A stretch of DNA of 64,000 bases. Source: a virus. The DNA lies in IMG/VR virus record IMGVR_UViG_3300051212_000701, positions 21,951-85,950 of that record; one strand, given 5' to 3'. Of this stretch, positions 26,701 through 33,061 are shown piece after piece. Position 1 is the first letter of the stretch; each line of letters starts with the position of its first letter. Position numbers and translations under genes: made by a program. The notes below the pieces were generated by a model that saw only the letters and a program-made list of their open reading frames with translations, made no database searches and was not told where the DNA came from.

Positions 26701-27189
26701 CTTATTCATAATAGCAAGCTCTTGTCTTGCTAAAGCTGTTTTATTTTTTACCGCATCTAAGCCTTGTGGAATATGAACATTGTATTGCATAAGCCCTTGA
26801 GCATTTTTGCCCAAGGGTTGCACAACTGCGTTTTGTAAAGCTACCTGCTGTTTTGCAAGCTCTCTAATTAGTCCGCCTGAAGTTTTTGTATGCTCTTGAA
26901 AAGTTCTAAAGTAATCTCTTAGCTTTAATTTTCCAGAGTCTAGGTTTTTGCCAAACTTTTCTACATCTGAAGTTAAGGTTACAAAGTGTGTTGAAAACTG
27001 CCCAGTTCTTCTTAAATTTTCTGCAAATGATCGATTCATTACAGCAATCTGATTTGCTAATTTTGCATCAGATTGAATTAACTGAGCCTGTAATTTAGAT
27101 AGAGAAGCTGTTACCCTATTGACATCTGCAATAAGATTTGAAAAATCAGCATTGGCAACTATATTAGTTACAATGTTTTCATCAGCCAT
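20785..27189 (-). CDS. tape measure protein, 2134 aa
   Basis: Sets tail length. The N-terminal 500 residues are the PhageMin_Tail/TP901-type helical core (ADAELTRLTKVYGGVAATS, VNATEGANALKSALASLINP). Hydrophobic spans lie near residues 535-570 (FVTGLTAVIGPIIMLTG) and 1335-1360, as in other tape measures. Glycine-rich linkers (GGYVGSGNGPMGYANGG) surround a globular insert at about residues 975-1115. The C-terminal half has long coiled coils. At about 1.5 A per residue the tail would be roughly 300 nm. It directly follows the frameshifted chaperone genes, the canonical order. Confidence 0.92.
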   Translation of the reverse strand: MADENIVTNIVANADFSNLIADVNRVTASLSKLQAQLIQSDAKLANQIAVMNRSFAENLRRTGQFSTHFVTLTSDVEKFGKNLDSGKLKLRDYFRTFQEHTKTSGGLIRELAKQQVALQNAVVQPLGKNAQGLMQYNVHIPQGLDAVKNKTALARQELAIMNKVIQDGGVQLINWGKNTQWAGRQLTVGLTVPLAAMGAAAAKAFREADAELTRLTKVYGGVAATSAADLAKIRRDVSSTAKELSAAYGTSFKETIQLAADIAATGQQGAELIGSVKETSRLAVLGEVDRQDAMKATLAIQTAFKQNTDQLTESINFLNSVENQTSTSLADLIEAIPKAGPVIQGLGGSVKDLALYLTAMREGGVNATEGANALKSALASLINPTKVATEKFAEMGIDLKGIVTDNAGDLTAMIMDLQAALDNLDPLQKSQAIEQLFGKFQFARMQALFENLGKEGSQTLQVLDLMKASSQDLASVAERELRLVTESASGRYKRAVESLKANLAGIGEEFLKVQTFFVNVVDSIVQFVNKLPGPVKTILTFVTGLTAVIGPIIMLTGVLANFFGYIVKGAAAFKAFFKGGEGWKMLTPQMMAAQKAGSLIESTFYSDAKAATVLKTAIEGLIAELSILEAKAKTGQISSTPMFTTMGGTIVAGRQVNPSHPLISPTDTRSMSHLNPVSGMTTDERMTQTIFGTVPGAPKVNQKIGGNPQMYMSGDLPKIEGLTSIKGVSTGIVAEEAARWHAMTAALAMQSDAEIKALKTEVGRTGLITSELSDSYQALLPKMTELTANAAQASAAIVADLQAGKISVDQARSKIIALNAEIEAMMAGAATDIAGAQGRSINLTNVPLLNQPVVDPVTGKSNMKELARPGRTRGLLNRIAQNLKVKTFGAPYSIETTRPRRMATGGPVYMAGGGPSGTDTVPAWLTEGEYVLRKEAVDKLGVPLLDKLNDLKIDMTRGPVGAHASLPMAMYAHELPDVYGQHLPKGTESFARALPNHPVEVFDRNILGLYPEENQALRMGKRGLTRSELIRALAARNDRLFRYLPGLNEAQKKVFKRRLLEAAKGLSEGRVYHDDALAQIYQFARKDTLRTLPMSERESFKTAMTIANMPKGFRPASFKAYTGGQDLPVMTAAEAKAASGSDPFFYTSPTSASGKGGKTTVVITDESGKKQSVTTGGSKMFRKGILSDPRLLGGRLNTRRVPTTYESKMLDRKWRRGYASGGYVGSGNGPMGYANGGPVKGYRGGGLVAGLLAAMGIPLLGNMLGDKVGGTPGAAISNVSNILPFLLPMGAMSGMTRGVTSKLPQSATSTLKPLAQTSANLINMGKAGSQAGAVMSKLGPVLGRVLASATPLGLAITGITTALTAGFTVFKKYQEQQKLNALGYGLTAEAAQKAGIKFVDYNQKIKDSIQRSKDLMEANKLAYESMTQAGIPIKMTITEYRKLKEEVKGAFDEQIKLINSTKKAELGDLAVRFKQQFIAAGMSADEATKKIYAMFALSKNADMAAAATVQNKDFNAMQDAKGAAMGALKSYNTAARLGNAQSQAAALNTALTAVDAGIEEIIKKSEDAAKKDKTGKTEKISMYQAEIQMMDYLNQSQYKQTTLTAATIKEMAKANPAIKELANTSDTVVSVWQKLRLQALGLQGDLSQLNAAQTQALYNMGMLIQQKVIDANKSAGGALADEYSALGKLQAQREKLAIQAKGQNVKDQISARDRIKALQKQIDATNKLADARIKALNAAKEDADLNREMESARLELQFAESTGNTEQAAQARLRYESAVQNLQTVGQTRAIEAARDKANAPLIAEIEKINAANQKLADAAATAGESLATLDKKIAALNKTIDGLNAAQTAYNLNLVKYLDENPGMTEADFRKTETGKYLLAGLVAPTEAAGVNLGPKKGANGQWYGLPNGGSSKPNQAGDLASKSITADRLIIGGKDYIDYMKASAGPTPATPVKFSDDPKKSGQYAGGTYVTASELEKSGAKKQFRGAGDRTGTWVGSTFTDKNGQRWRVTGEAGYAGFSVVKAGYGITSIDPTVPTIVGDKGPELLYGNMVIPDLNNIPYATPTYNVQSGQKSFAGLAAQSTPQQPIVLNQTIMQSEGENMDALVRKVTTATIEVLEKGNRRSISEMGPRRS

Positions 27190-27196
27190 TTGCTAT

Positions 27197-27864
27197 CTAC
27201 TCCTTAACATATCCTAGTCCTGCTCCTATGCCAAAGCCAGCTTCTTGAGCTAGTTGTCCTTGCAAAGACAATATGTCACTGTCATCTGCATTTATACCTA
27301 GAGCTCTCTTTCTGACTTCTTCAAAACTAGAACTGTTTTCTTTTTCTTCATCATCCTCTAAATTAATTCCTTTTAGGCTTGCAGTAAACTTTCTGTTTTC
27401 TGATTCCTTTTTAGACATTGATTTTAAAGTTTGAATAAGTTCTGGCATTGAGAGATTTGATTCTAGTTCATCGTAGTTCCGCCAATGTCCTAGAAGGAAT
27501 ACCTCTCCCTCTAAGGCAGCTAGATCTAGTTCATCCCAGCTAGAACCGCCGCCTGAGTTAAATTTGCGTTATCTTCATCCATCTTAATTCCTCCACAGAC
27601 TTCTAGAATTCTGTTGATTGTTGGAATGTCAAGTGCTGCTTCTAACGCATCTCTGTCTTTTACCAGGTTCGGAAGTTGGCCTTCAAGCGCCACTCCGCAT
27701 GCCTCAATTAACAGATCAAGCGATTGTGATTGTTCTGTAACATCTGCAGTTTTGGTAATGACTGCCATAAACTTTCTTAGTTCTTTAATAGATAACGGCT
27801 TCAATTTTGCTATTGAGCCATCTTGTAGAGTAACTTCTTCTACGTTATATACTGTAGTTGCCAA
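27197..27864 (-). CDS. tail assembly chaperone G-T fusion made by -1 frameshifting
   Basis: After the first chaperone frame reaches the slippery A AAT TTA at 27565-27559, a -1 slip continues as NSGGGSSWDELDLAALEG, then EVFLLGHWRNYDELESNLS, and joins an in-frame 83-residue end (MPELIQTLKSM to GLGYVKE) that stops at 27197. The -1 frame between 27559 and 27448 has no stop codon and encodes this conserved-looking linker, so the 83-residue tail need not be an independent gene. Tail chaperones bind the tape measure and recruit tube subunits; the long product is normally made at a minor ratio. The downstream gene is the tape measure, as expected. Confidence 0.85.
27526..27864 (-). CDS. tail assembly chaperone, short (G) product, 112 aa
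   Basis: The unshifted product ends at TAG 27528-27526 just past the slippery site. The protein is a small alpha/beta protein (VYNVEEVTLQDGSIAKLKP, LSIKELRKFMAVITK, DLLIEACGVAL) of the type found upstream of tape measure genes in actinophages. It has an AGGAGG site and its own promoter at 27891-27919, immediately after the tail tube terminator. Together with its frameshifted long form it should coat the tape measure during tail assembly and be absent from virions. Confidence 0.8.
   Translation of the reverse strand: MATTVYNVEEVTLQDGSIAKLKPLSIKELRKFMAVITKTADVTEQSQSLDLLIEACGVALEGQLPNLVKDRDALEAALDIPTINRILEVCGGIKMDEDNANLTQAAVLAGMN
27559..27565 (-). other. slippery heptamer for -1 ribosomal frameshifting
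   Basis: The minus strand reads GC A AAT TTA ACT, a canonical X XXY YYZ heptamer with the correct phase relative to the chaperone start. A TAA lies just upstream in the -1 frame, and that frame then stays open to 27197. A possible imperfect stem (GGCGGTT with AGCTGCC, including G-U pairs) begins a few bases downstream. Confidence 0.85.
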
Positions 27865-27890
27865 TTTATCCTCCTTGGATAGTCTTAATT

Positions 27891-27919
27891 ATTATAGCAT
27901 AATGATATTACAGACACAA
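27891..27919 (-). promoter_or_regulatory. promoter of the tail chaperone and tape measure genes
   Basis: -35 TTGTGT at 27919-27914, a 17-bp spacer and -10 TATAAT at 27896-27891 with an extended TGC. It sits directly after the tail tube terminator and restarts transcription at a presumably different level. Confidence 0.65.
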
Positions 27920-27924
27920 TAACA

Positions 27925-27946
27925 AAGCCCCCTAAAAAGGGGGCTT
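27925..27946 (-). terminator. intrinsic terminator after the tail tube gene
   Basis: AAGCCCCC and GGGGGCTT form an 8-bp stem with a 6-nt TTTTTA loop, followed on the minus strand by TGTTATT. It lies 17 bp past the tail tube stop. Confidence 0.8.
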
Positions 27947-27962
27947 AGTTATCTTAATTTAA

Positions 27963-28646
27963 TTAAGCTGGGGTCCAAGTACGGTCAATAATCTTTCCGT
28001 ACTCTGATCCTACGTAACCTGCGTCTGGAAGAAGACGGAATGTTACTGGGAAAGATGTTGGTGTATTACGAGCAAGTGAGAATTGTGACTGTTGTACAGA
28101 CAATACACGACGTGCATAGTAAATACGCTCTGAGTTAGGTGTTGAAGTTGTTGGAGCTTGTCCAATAGCTACGAGCTGACGCTCTGTAGGAGCAACACCA
28201 AGAGATCCTGCCTCAAGGCCGAGAGTTGTTCCTCCACCTGTAAGTGTTGATTGTCCCTGTCCGAAAACTACAAGAACGTTCTCTAGTGTTCCTTCTGCCA
28301 TTTCTGTTGCGATCATAACTTCCATCGCAGACTTAAATAGCTTTGCTGTATCAAGCAACTGGTCTACAGTCACTGAATCGTATGTTGGGTTATAAGTGAT
28401 CTGAAGACCATTGTTAGTAAATCCAACGTTACGATAAGCATTGTTTGCTGTTGACTGTGCAGCGTCTAGTGTTGTACGATACGAAGTAGTTGAAGCAAAT
28501 GCTGGAACGCCATCCTTTGCAGATGTACCAGTTCTTGCTACTCCTGGCTCTGTATTTTCAACATATCCCGCTACAGTAGAGTCAGAATTCGAGATGTAGA
28601 GCGGTGAAGCTCCCACAAGAATATTTTTGGCTGAGTTAAATGCCAT
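27963..28646 (-). CDS. major tail tube protein, 227 aa
   Basis: By position (between neck genes and the tail chaperones) and by composition this is the tail tube subunit. It is beta rich with many S/T/G residues (ILVGASPLYISNSDSTVAGY at the start, TPTSFPVTFRLLPDAG near the end) and a helix in the middle (LLDTAKLFKSAMEVMIATEM). It stands alone between two candidate promoters and a terminator, as expected for a very abundant virion protein. It has a strong AGGAGG site 10 nt from the ATG. Codons look more GC-ending than those of its neighbours, similar to the capsid gene. Confidence 0.8.
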   Translation of the reverse strand: MAFNSAKNILVGASPLYISNSDSTVAGYVENTEPGVARTGTSAKDGVPAFASTTSYRTTLDAAQSTANNAYRNVGFTNNGLQITYNPTYDSVTVDQLLDTAKLFKSAMEVMIATEMAEGTLENVLVVFGQGQSTLTGGGTTLGLEAGSLGVAPTERQLVAIGQAPTTSTPNSERIYYARRVLSVQQSQFSLARNTPTSFPVTFRLLPDAGYVGSEYGKIIDRTWTPA

Positions 28647-28672
28647 CTTTGTTTTTCCTCCTGTTTCAAAAA

Positions 28673-28701
28673 AATATATATATATATTTTGTTGCTGTCA
28701 A
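28673..28701 (-). promoter_or_regulatory. promoter P1 of the tail tube gene
   Basis: Consensus -35 TTGACA at 28701-28696, a 17-bp spacer inside an alternating TA tract, and -10 TATATT at 28678-28673. The AGGAGG site (28662-28657) lies only about 5 nt after the predicted start. Confidence 0.6.
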
Positions 28702-28743
28702 TCTTTGAATCTTTGGCTGGCTAGGCCCTTCCCTCTATATCCA

Positions 28744-28772
28744 ATTATAGAGAATTATGCCCCTTAAGGCAA
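28744..28772 (-). promoter_or_regulatory. promoter P2 upstream of the tail tube gene
   Basis: TTGCCT at 28772-28767, a 17-bp spacer and a perfect TATAAT at 28749-28744. The same TTGCCT-17-TATAAT arrangement precedes the prohead protease gene (34416-34444). Confidence 0.5.
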
Positions 28773-28773
28773 A

Positions 28774-29295
28774 TCAATAAAATCTGCCTGCTGTGTCAAC
28801 ATTACGGGCATATTTAACTTCTAGGATAACGTCTGAAGAGAAAAATCCAGCCAGTTCCTCGGAAGGGGTGGTAGGAGATATATCTGCTATAAATACGCTA
28901 TAGAACTTAAATTTTTCAGACAATACCATATCTCTGTTTAAATCATTGGCAGACTCGTCCATTCGCCTATATGTATCGGTCATCATATTCCTAATTTGAG
29001 CAATTTCAGAGATGTCTGTAGAGTATATTGTAAATAAAATTTGCTCGCAGCATACAACCCAATTCTCTTCATAAGAAAGGCCTATTTTGTCATAAACAAT
29101 ATGCGTCTTGCCATTTAAAAACTGATTCATTTCTGGAAGCTGCTGTACGGGGATTATTGGAATGAGTTCTTCTCCTATATTATCGCTATAGTAGTCTGAT
29201 CCTTCAAATAATCCAGCGCTTGTTAGCTCTTGCCATAGGTGTGCTCTTAAATCGTACATTACATCATACTTATATTTATTGTTTACTGGACTCAT
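28774..29295 (-). CDS. tail terminator / tail completion protein-like, 173 aa
   Basis: The protein lies just before the tail tube gene, the usual slot for the tail terminator. The sequence begins with a helix (VMYDLRAHLWQELTSAGLF), then beta strands (IPIIPVQQLPEM, YDKIGLSYEENWVVCCEQILFTIYS) and a helix-strand end, matching the alpha/beta fold of gpU-like terminators. It overlaps its upstream neighbour by 4 bp. No catalytic motif is expected. The call rests on synteny and fold pattern. Confidence 0.6.
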   Translation of the reverse strand: MSPVNNKYKYDVMYDLRAHLWQELTSAGLFEGSDYYSDNIGEELIPIIPVQQLPEMNQFLNGKTHIVYDKIGLSYEENWVVCCEQILFTIYSTDISEIAQIRNMMTDTYRRMDESANDLNRDMVLSEKFKFYSVFIADISPTTPSEELAGFFSSDVILEVKYARNVDTAGRFY

Positions 29296-30074
29296 GAGAT
29301 TCCTCCAAATGCTGTAGATACTGCTGATGATGCTTGCATATCAACTGTATTAGGTGAAAAAGAATATTTTACTTTTTTAATATCAACTGGAAGCCTCATA
29401 GCTTTTGTAACAGATGAATTAAATATTTGCTGAAAACCAGATTTTTTAATAGAAAGATTTACAAGATTACTAGTAAAGAATCTTGCATAAGCAATTTGGA
29501 ATCTATTAGTTGCTTTACCGCCACCAGGCTTTTTTACTGTTACTGGAGCACCTTTAGGCATTCTAATTACACGTCCGTCTATTTCAAATACTAATCTTTC
29601 TGCAGCACGAGGTCTAATTACAACTGGTTCTCCAGCTTCCATTACCCTTGCTTTATTTCTAAACACATGACGAGAATTGCCATAATTTGTTGGAACCATT
29701 GACTTTGAGTCTTTAAAAGAATATCCTATTCTAAAAGACAAGCCTATTGATTCTTTGATATCTAAAGTAAAAAGTCTTGCATTTTTACTTCCCGTCTTTT
29801 TCCATTCATACACATGATGAAGTGTAGATGGATTTAGTCTTGCCTGTGCATCTATATACTCACCAAAATCTTTTTGAATTTGAGAAAATATAACACTACG
29901 AAATTTTTCTTGAAACTGTTTATTTGTTGTCAGCTTAGACATAACCTTAGATTGATAATACACTGCTGCAGAAATTTGTGCAACTGTACTATCTTTTAAA
30001 ACAATACCAGTAGTACCAGACATGTACTTATGTAGTCCGCTGGCTGCTTGTACCAATACTGCACTAGAGTCCAA
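29292..30074 (-). CDS. neck / tail-completion protein (HK97 gp10-like slot), 260 aa
   Basis: A basic protein with a helical N-terminus (YYQSKVMSKLTTNKQFQEKF), a long positively charged middle (RNKARVMEAGEPVVIRPRAAE) and a beta-rich end. The slot between the head-closure gene and the tail terminator is normally filled by a gp10-type protein. It begins with TTG at 30074-30072, right after an AGGT and overlapping the upstream stop by 11 bp; an ATG 17 codons later (MSGTTGIV) is the alternative start. Members of this group are otherwise of about 120-160 residues, so this is long. Confidence 0.55.
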   Translation of the reverse strand: MDSSAVLVQAASGLHKYMSGTTGIVLKDSTVAQISAAVYYQSKVMSKLTTNKQFQEKFRSVIFSQIQKDFGEYIDAQARLNPSTLHHVYEWKKTGSKNARLFTLDIKESIGLSFRIGYSFKDSKSMVPTNYGNSRHVFRNKARVMEAGEPVVIRPRAAERLVFEIDGRVIRMPKGAPVTVKKPGGGKATNRFQIAYARFFTSNLVNLSIKKSGFQQIFNSSVTKAMRLPVDIKKVKYSFSPNTVDMQASSAVSTAFGGIS

Positions 30075-30492
30075 TTACCTGGTTCTCCGATCTTTTAATT
30101 GTAGTGTTATAACCAACAACCACTCCAAACAAATCTGTTATAGGTGTTGTTCCCATAACTTCAAAAACAGTAGGTGTATCGGTTGGAAAGTTTTGTTCTA
30201 CCCATATTACTGTTCCTTCTGCGTCACGTAAATTAGTTATTTTTTCACGATATCCAATTTTGCCTATTGTTCTAATTTGTATGATTTGCTCATTAGTATA
30301 TTTATTACTTAAAACTTGCTTGTCTCCGCTTCTAGAAGAAGAAGAATTAGATATGATTCCTTTTGCATGACAAGGCATACTTCTATCATATTGCCATTCT
30401 TTTTTTAATTGTCCGCTGTCAGGATCTTGATAGTCTATTTGTTTATAGACGTCCATATTCATGCTTAATATAGAATCTATTAAGTCATTCAT
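30064..30492 (-). CDS. head-closure / stopper-like protein, 142 aa
   Basis: A small beta-rich protein (HAKGIISNSSSSRSGDKQV, IIQIRTIGKIGYREKITNLRD, TVIWVEQNFPTDTPTVFEVMG) with the beta-barrel pattern of phage head-tail stoppers (gp16 of SPP1 type). It follows the adaptor gene and precedes the gp10-like gene, as in the canonical neck order. Its ATG overlaps the adaptor's stop by 1 bp. The assignment is by order and composition. Confidence 0.55.
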   Translation of the reverse strand: MNDLIDSILSMNMDVYKQIDYQDPDSGQLKKEWQYDRSMPCHAKGIISNSSSSRSGDKQVLSNKYTNEQIIQIRTIGKIGYREKITNLRDAEGTVIWVEQNFPTDTPTVFEVMGTTPITDLFGVVVGYNTTIKRSENQVIGL

Positions 30493-31466
30493 TATATTAC
30501 TACCATTTGGCTTAGCACGTAATCTGCAAGCAAATTATCAACATATAGATTTCCTGTTGTTTTATGTGCATCTGGTGTATATTCAAAATCCCAGTCAAAT
30601 GTTGATATTGATTTAATATATTTATTTCTCCAGATTCTATCTTTTGAGAAATAGTCTTTCATGAGCTCTATACATGCTGTTTCTATATCATTTGGAACAT
30701 GTGTCCAGCCAAATCTTCCTTCAATTCTGTAAGCCTGATCTTTAACAAATGCTCCTTGATATGAATCATTGATAGAAGGTGGCACTAAACCGTTAGCTGA
30801 ATATACCAAATTATCCAGCGAGCTTGCTCTATTGATTCTAACTCCAAATCCAGATTCTGATATTTGTGTTTGATATATCCAGTTATTAGAGTTGCTTATA
30901 TTATCTAAAACAAGAACGTCGTTTTGATATATTCTATGTATTGTGCTAATTTTTGCTGGCAAAGGAAGAACATCTGATCCAGAGCCGTATACGGTCACAG
31001 TGTCTAGATATGGATAAAATTTTTGAGTTGTAAAACTTTCAATTGTTTTTCTTGCATATCTTTCTGCTTGAACAATTTGAAAATATGTTTTATAGTTAGG
31101 GTCTGAAGGATCTGAGCCTAAACCTAGCTCTTCCCCAGCCTGTGTTATGTCTACATATGGAGTTACAACAATAAGGTCATCTGTTTTTTCTAAGCTTTCT
31201 CCGTTTACAGAATACTCCCATTTAATAACCATTCTTCTATCTCTATTTACAAGAGAAATTGGTGGATATACTTCGTAAACTCCAACATCTGTTTCAATTT
31301 TTGTAGCAACAAGGGTAGACAAAACTGTTCCTGGATTAATATTGTAAAGAGGATCTAAACTTACATCATATATCTTAGCTGTAGGTGCAGAGTCAGCATC
31401 TGACGGAGCACCTCTCCAATATACTTTATGCTTTATTGGCGCATTAGTCCCTACTAATATTTCCAT
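30492..31466 (-). CDS. head-tail adaptor-like connector protein, 324 aa
   Basis: The C-terminal two thirds follow the gp6/gp15-type adaptor pattern: a helix (DPNYKTYFQIVQAERYARK), then beta strands with a TIESFTTQKFYPYLDTVTVYG segment, and a final helical part (DIETACIELMKDYFSKDRIW). The N-terminal 110 residues form an extra beta domain (TNAPIKHKVYWRGAPSD, MVIKWEYSV), so it is larger than common adaptors (about 100-200 residues). Adaptors dock to the portal ring and open the DNA channel to the neck. Confidence 0.6.
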   Translation of the reverse strand: MEILVGTNAPIKHKVYWRGAPSDADSAPTAKIYDVSLDPLYNINPGTVLSTLVATKIETDVGVYEVYPPISLVNRDRRMVIKWEYSVNGESLEKTDDLIVVTPYVDITQAGEELGLGSDPSDPNYKTYFQIVQAERYARKTIESFTTQKFYPYLDTVTVYGSGSDVLPLPAKISTIHRIYQNDVLVLDNISNSNNWIYQTQISESGFGVRINRASSLDNLVYSANGLVPPSINDSYQGAFVKDQAYRIEGRFGWTHVPNDIETACIELMKDYFSKDRIWRNKYIKSISTFDWDFEYTPDAHKTTGNLYVDNLLADYVLSQMVVI

Positions 31467-31476
31467 TTAGTAAAGA

Positions 31477-31884
31477 TTATCCGTAGTACTCCTGAACTTC
31501 CTTTGGGGTAGCTAAACGGAAACCTTCCTCCTTGTCAAAAATTTCTTGAGCTTGATCTTCGCTCATTGCAACAAACGGGTGTTCTTTTGTAAAAGTAAAT
31601 CCTAGAATATCATATCTAAAATTTTCTCTAGTCATTCTAACCAAAACTGTGTCCTCTGCATTTATTGCTTTAGTATCTAGTCTTGGAAGAACCTCTTCGC
31701 TTAAAAATGCGTCTTCGCTTGCTTCTTTAATTGTATCTAGTGTCTTTTGATAAACCGACCAGGTTACGCCTTCTTCTGCTAATGCGGCAATAATATTTGC
31801 CTTGCTTTTAATTCCATCAGTATCTACTGCAAAGTTCTCTGCAATTTCTCTGAGTTCTGCGACTTTTAATGTCTCAAATGACAT
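31477..31884 (-). CDS. HeH/SAP-like domain protein in the head-neck operon, 135 aa
   Basis: Residues 5-40 (LKVAELREIAENFAVDTDG, then IKSKANIIAALAEEG) form a helix-extended loop-helix of the HeH/SAP/Rho-N type, which usually binds nucleic acid. The rest is acidic alpha/beta and ends TPKEVQEYYG. Many actinophages have such a protein between the capsid and connector genes, where its role is unknown; a DNA-end or capsid-interior contact is possible. It is the first gene after the capsid terminator and has its own extended -10 and a GGAG site. Confidence 0.6.
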   Translation of the reverse strand: MSFETLKVAELREIAENFAVDTDGIKSKANIIAALAEEGVTWSVYQKTLDTIKEASEDAFLSEEVLPRLDTKAINAEDTVLVRMTRENFRYDILGFTFTKEHPFVAMSEDQAQEIFDKEEGFRLATPKEVQEYYG

Positions 31885-31912
31885 GTATTGCTCCTTCTAC
31901 TAGGTACTAACA

Positions 31913-31941
31913 ATTATAGCATTGTTAAATTAAAATGAAAA
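31913..31941 (-). promoter_or_regulatory. promoter of the connector-neck operon
   Basis: Extended -10 TGCTATAAT (hexamer 31918-31913), 17-bp spacer and a partial -35 TTTTCA at 31941-31936. The -35 overlaps the capsid terminator stem. The same TGCTATAAT follows the tail tube terminator. Confidence 0.6.
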
Positions 31942-31972
31942 GCCCCCCAAAAATTTATTCTGAGGGGCTTTT
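31938..31972 (-). terminator. intrinsic terminator after the major capsid gene
   Basis: AAAAGCCCC and GGGGCTTTT form a 9-bp stem with a 17-nt loop, ending in a T run on the minus strand. It begins 21 bp after the capsid stop codon. Confidence 0.8.
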
Positions 31973-31993
31973 AGCAGATCTAAATCCTATATA

Positions 31994-33046
31994 TTAGGAA
32001 GCGACCTTAACGTTCTTGACAACGACCCAGCAGTCTGCCTGCTCGATTTGTACTCCAACACGAGTATACATTGTGTACTCGATAGAGTCCTTACGTGGCC
32101 AGAAGAATCTGTAGACGGTTACGTCACGCTTGATACCAATAACAATGTTATTTGGGAATGTCAAGTGTAGATCTCCGTGTTGTCCTGATGCTCCAGTGTG
32201 AGTTCCTGTTTGTGCTTCTGGAAGAAGTGGAACTTCGACAATTGGAATACCAAATGCGAATGGTGCAACGAATCCTGCTGGACCACCGAGACCTGGTTGA
32301 GTTCCACGGATAACGCTTGAAGCGATATCTTGTGGGTTAGCTGAACCGTAGTCACCCAACTGTGATGTTGAGTATAGGTAATCCTGGATCAAGTTTGAAC
32401 CAGAAAGGAAGCGAAGGTCTGCACGGCGCTGCTTGTACTTACGTGGCATTGCCTTAAGTGCTGAGTTAAATACTGCACGAGAAATATTTGCTCCTGCTGC
32501 ATCAACTACACGACCTGTTCCCTTTGCCTTCTTTACAACGCCATCAAATGACTTGTAAAGTGCATCTCCTGTTAGGGATGTATCTCCATTGAGGACTACG
32601 TCTTCAATGTCGTTTCCTGCTTGCGTTGCCATCAAACGTGCAATATGATCTTCTAGATCTGCACCTTCGATGTTGTCCTCAAGGGACTCTGTTGAAAGCT
32701 CCCAGTCCATGCGGAGTTTCTTTGTTGTAATTGAGATCTTAGAGAAAGTTACTGCAGAGTTTGCTGCTGTATCTTCTCCTTCAGTTGCAAGCTTCATAAG
32801 CTTCTCGCCAACTGACATGCGATCAATTTCTGCTGTATCTGCCTTCAATCTTACTGTACGTGCGACCTTGCCGATTACGGTTGCGTCGAACATATAGTCA
32901 AGGAAGCGAGCAGATTGCTCTGGGTTTAGAAGACCACCATTGCCAGCTTCAGCAGCACGGTGTACTCCACCAGCTGTTGTATTAGAGGCAAATGTAGCAG
33001 TGCTTGTAGCTCCTGCGGCAGCTTTTTCTAATAGTTCATTGCTCAT
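31994..33046 (-). CDS. major capsid protein, HK97 fold, 350 aa
   Basis: It follows the protease-scaffold gene at once, the standard HK97-type order. The N-terminal arm (ELLEKAAAGATSTATFASN) leads to LNPEQSARFLDYMFDATVIGK, then a spine helix region (EDHIARLMATQAGNDIEDVVLNG) and an A-domain end (YRFFWPRKDSIEYTMYTRVG). This is the pattern of actinophage HK97-fold capsids. The gene has more GC-ending codons than most of the window (for example many GGA/CGT/AAC choices), as is common for the most abundant protein. It is followed by a terminator. Confidence 0.88.
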   Translation of the reverse strand: MSNELLEKAAAGATSTATFASNTTAGGVHRAAEAGNGGLLNPEQSARFLDYMFDATVIGKVARTVRLKADTAEIDRMSVGEKLMKLATEGEDTAANSAVTFSKISITTKKLRMDWELSTESLEDNIEGADLEDHIARLMATQAGNDIEDVVLNGDTSLTGDALYKSFDGVVKKAKGTGRVVDAAGANISRAVFNSALKAMPRKYKQRRADLRFLSGSNLIQDYLYSTSQLGDYGSANPQDIASSVIRGTQPGLGGPAGFVAPFAFGIPIVEVPLLPEAQTGTHTGASGQHGDLHLTFPNNIVIGIKRDVTVYRFFWPRKDSIEYTMYTRVGVQIEQADCWVVVKNVKVAS

Positions 33047-33061
33047 TGTTTTTTACCTACC

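Noticed and set aside
27197-27448. An independent 83-aa gene upstream of the tape measure
   Set aside because: It lacks a clear ribosome site and its frame extends upstream without stop to the slippery site, so it is better read as the frameshifted end of the tail chaperone.
28673-28690. Alternating TA tract as a microsatellite
   Set aside because: It falls within the spacer and -10 of a good promoter candidate and is short, so I treat it as promoter sequence.
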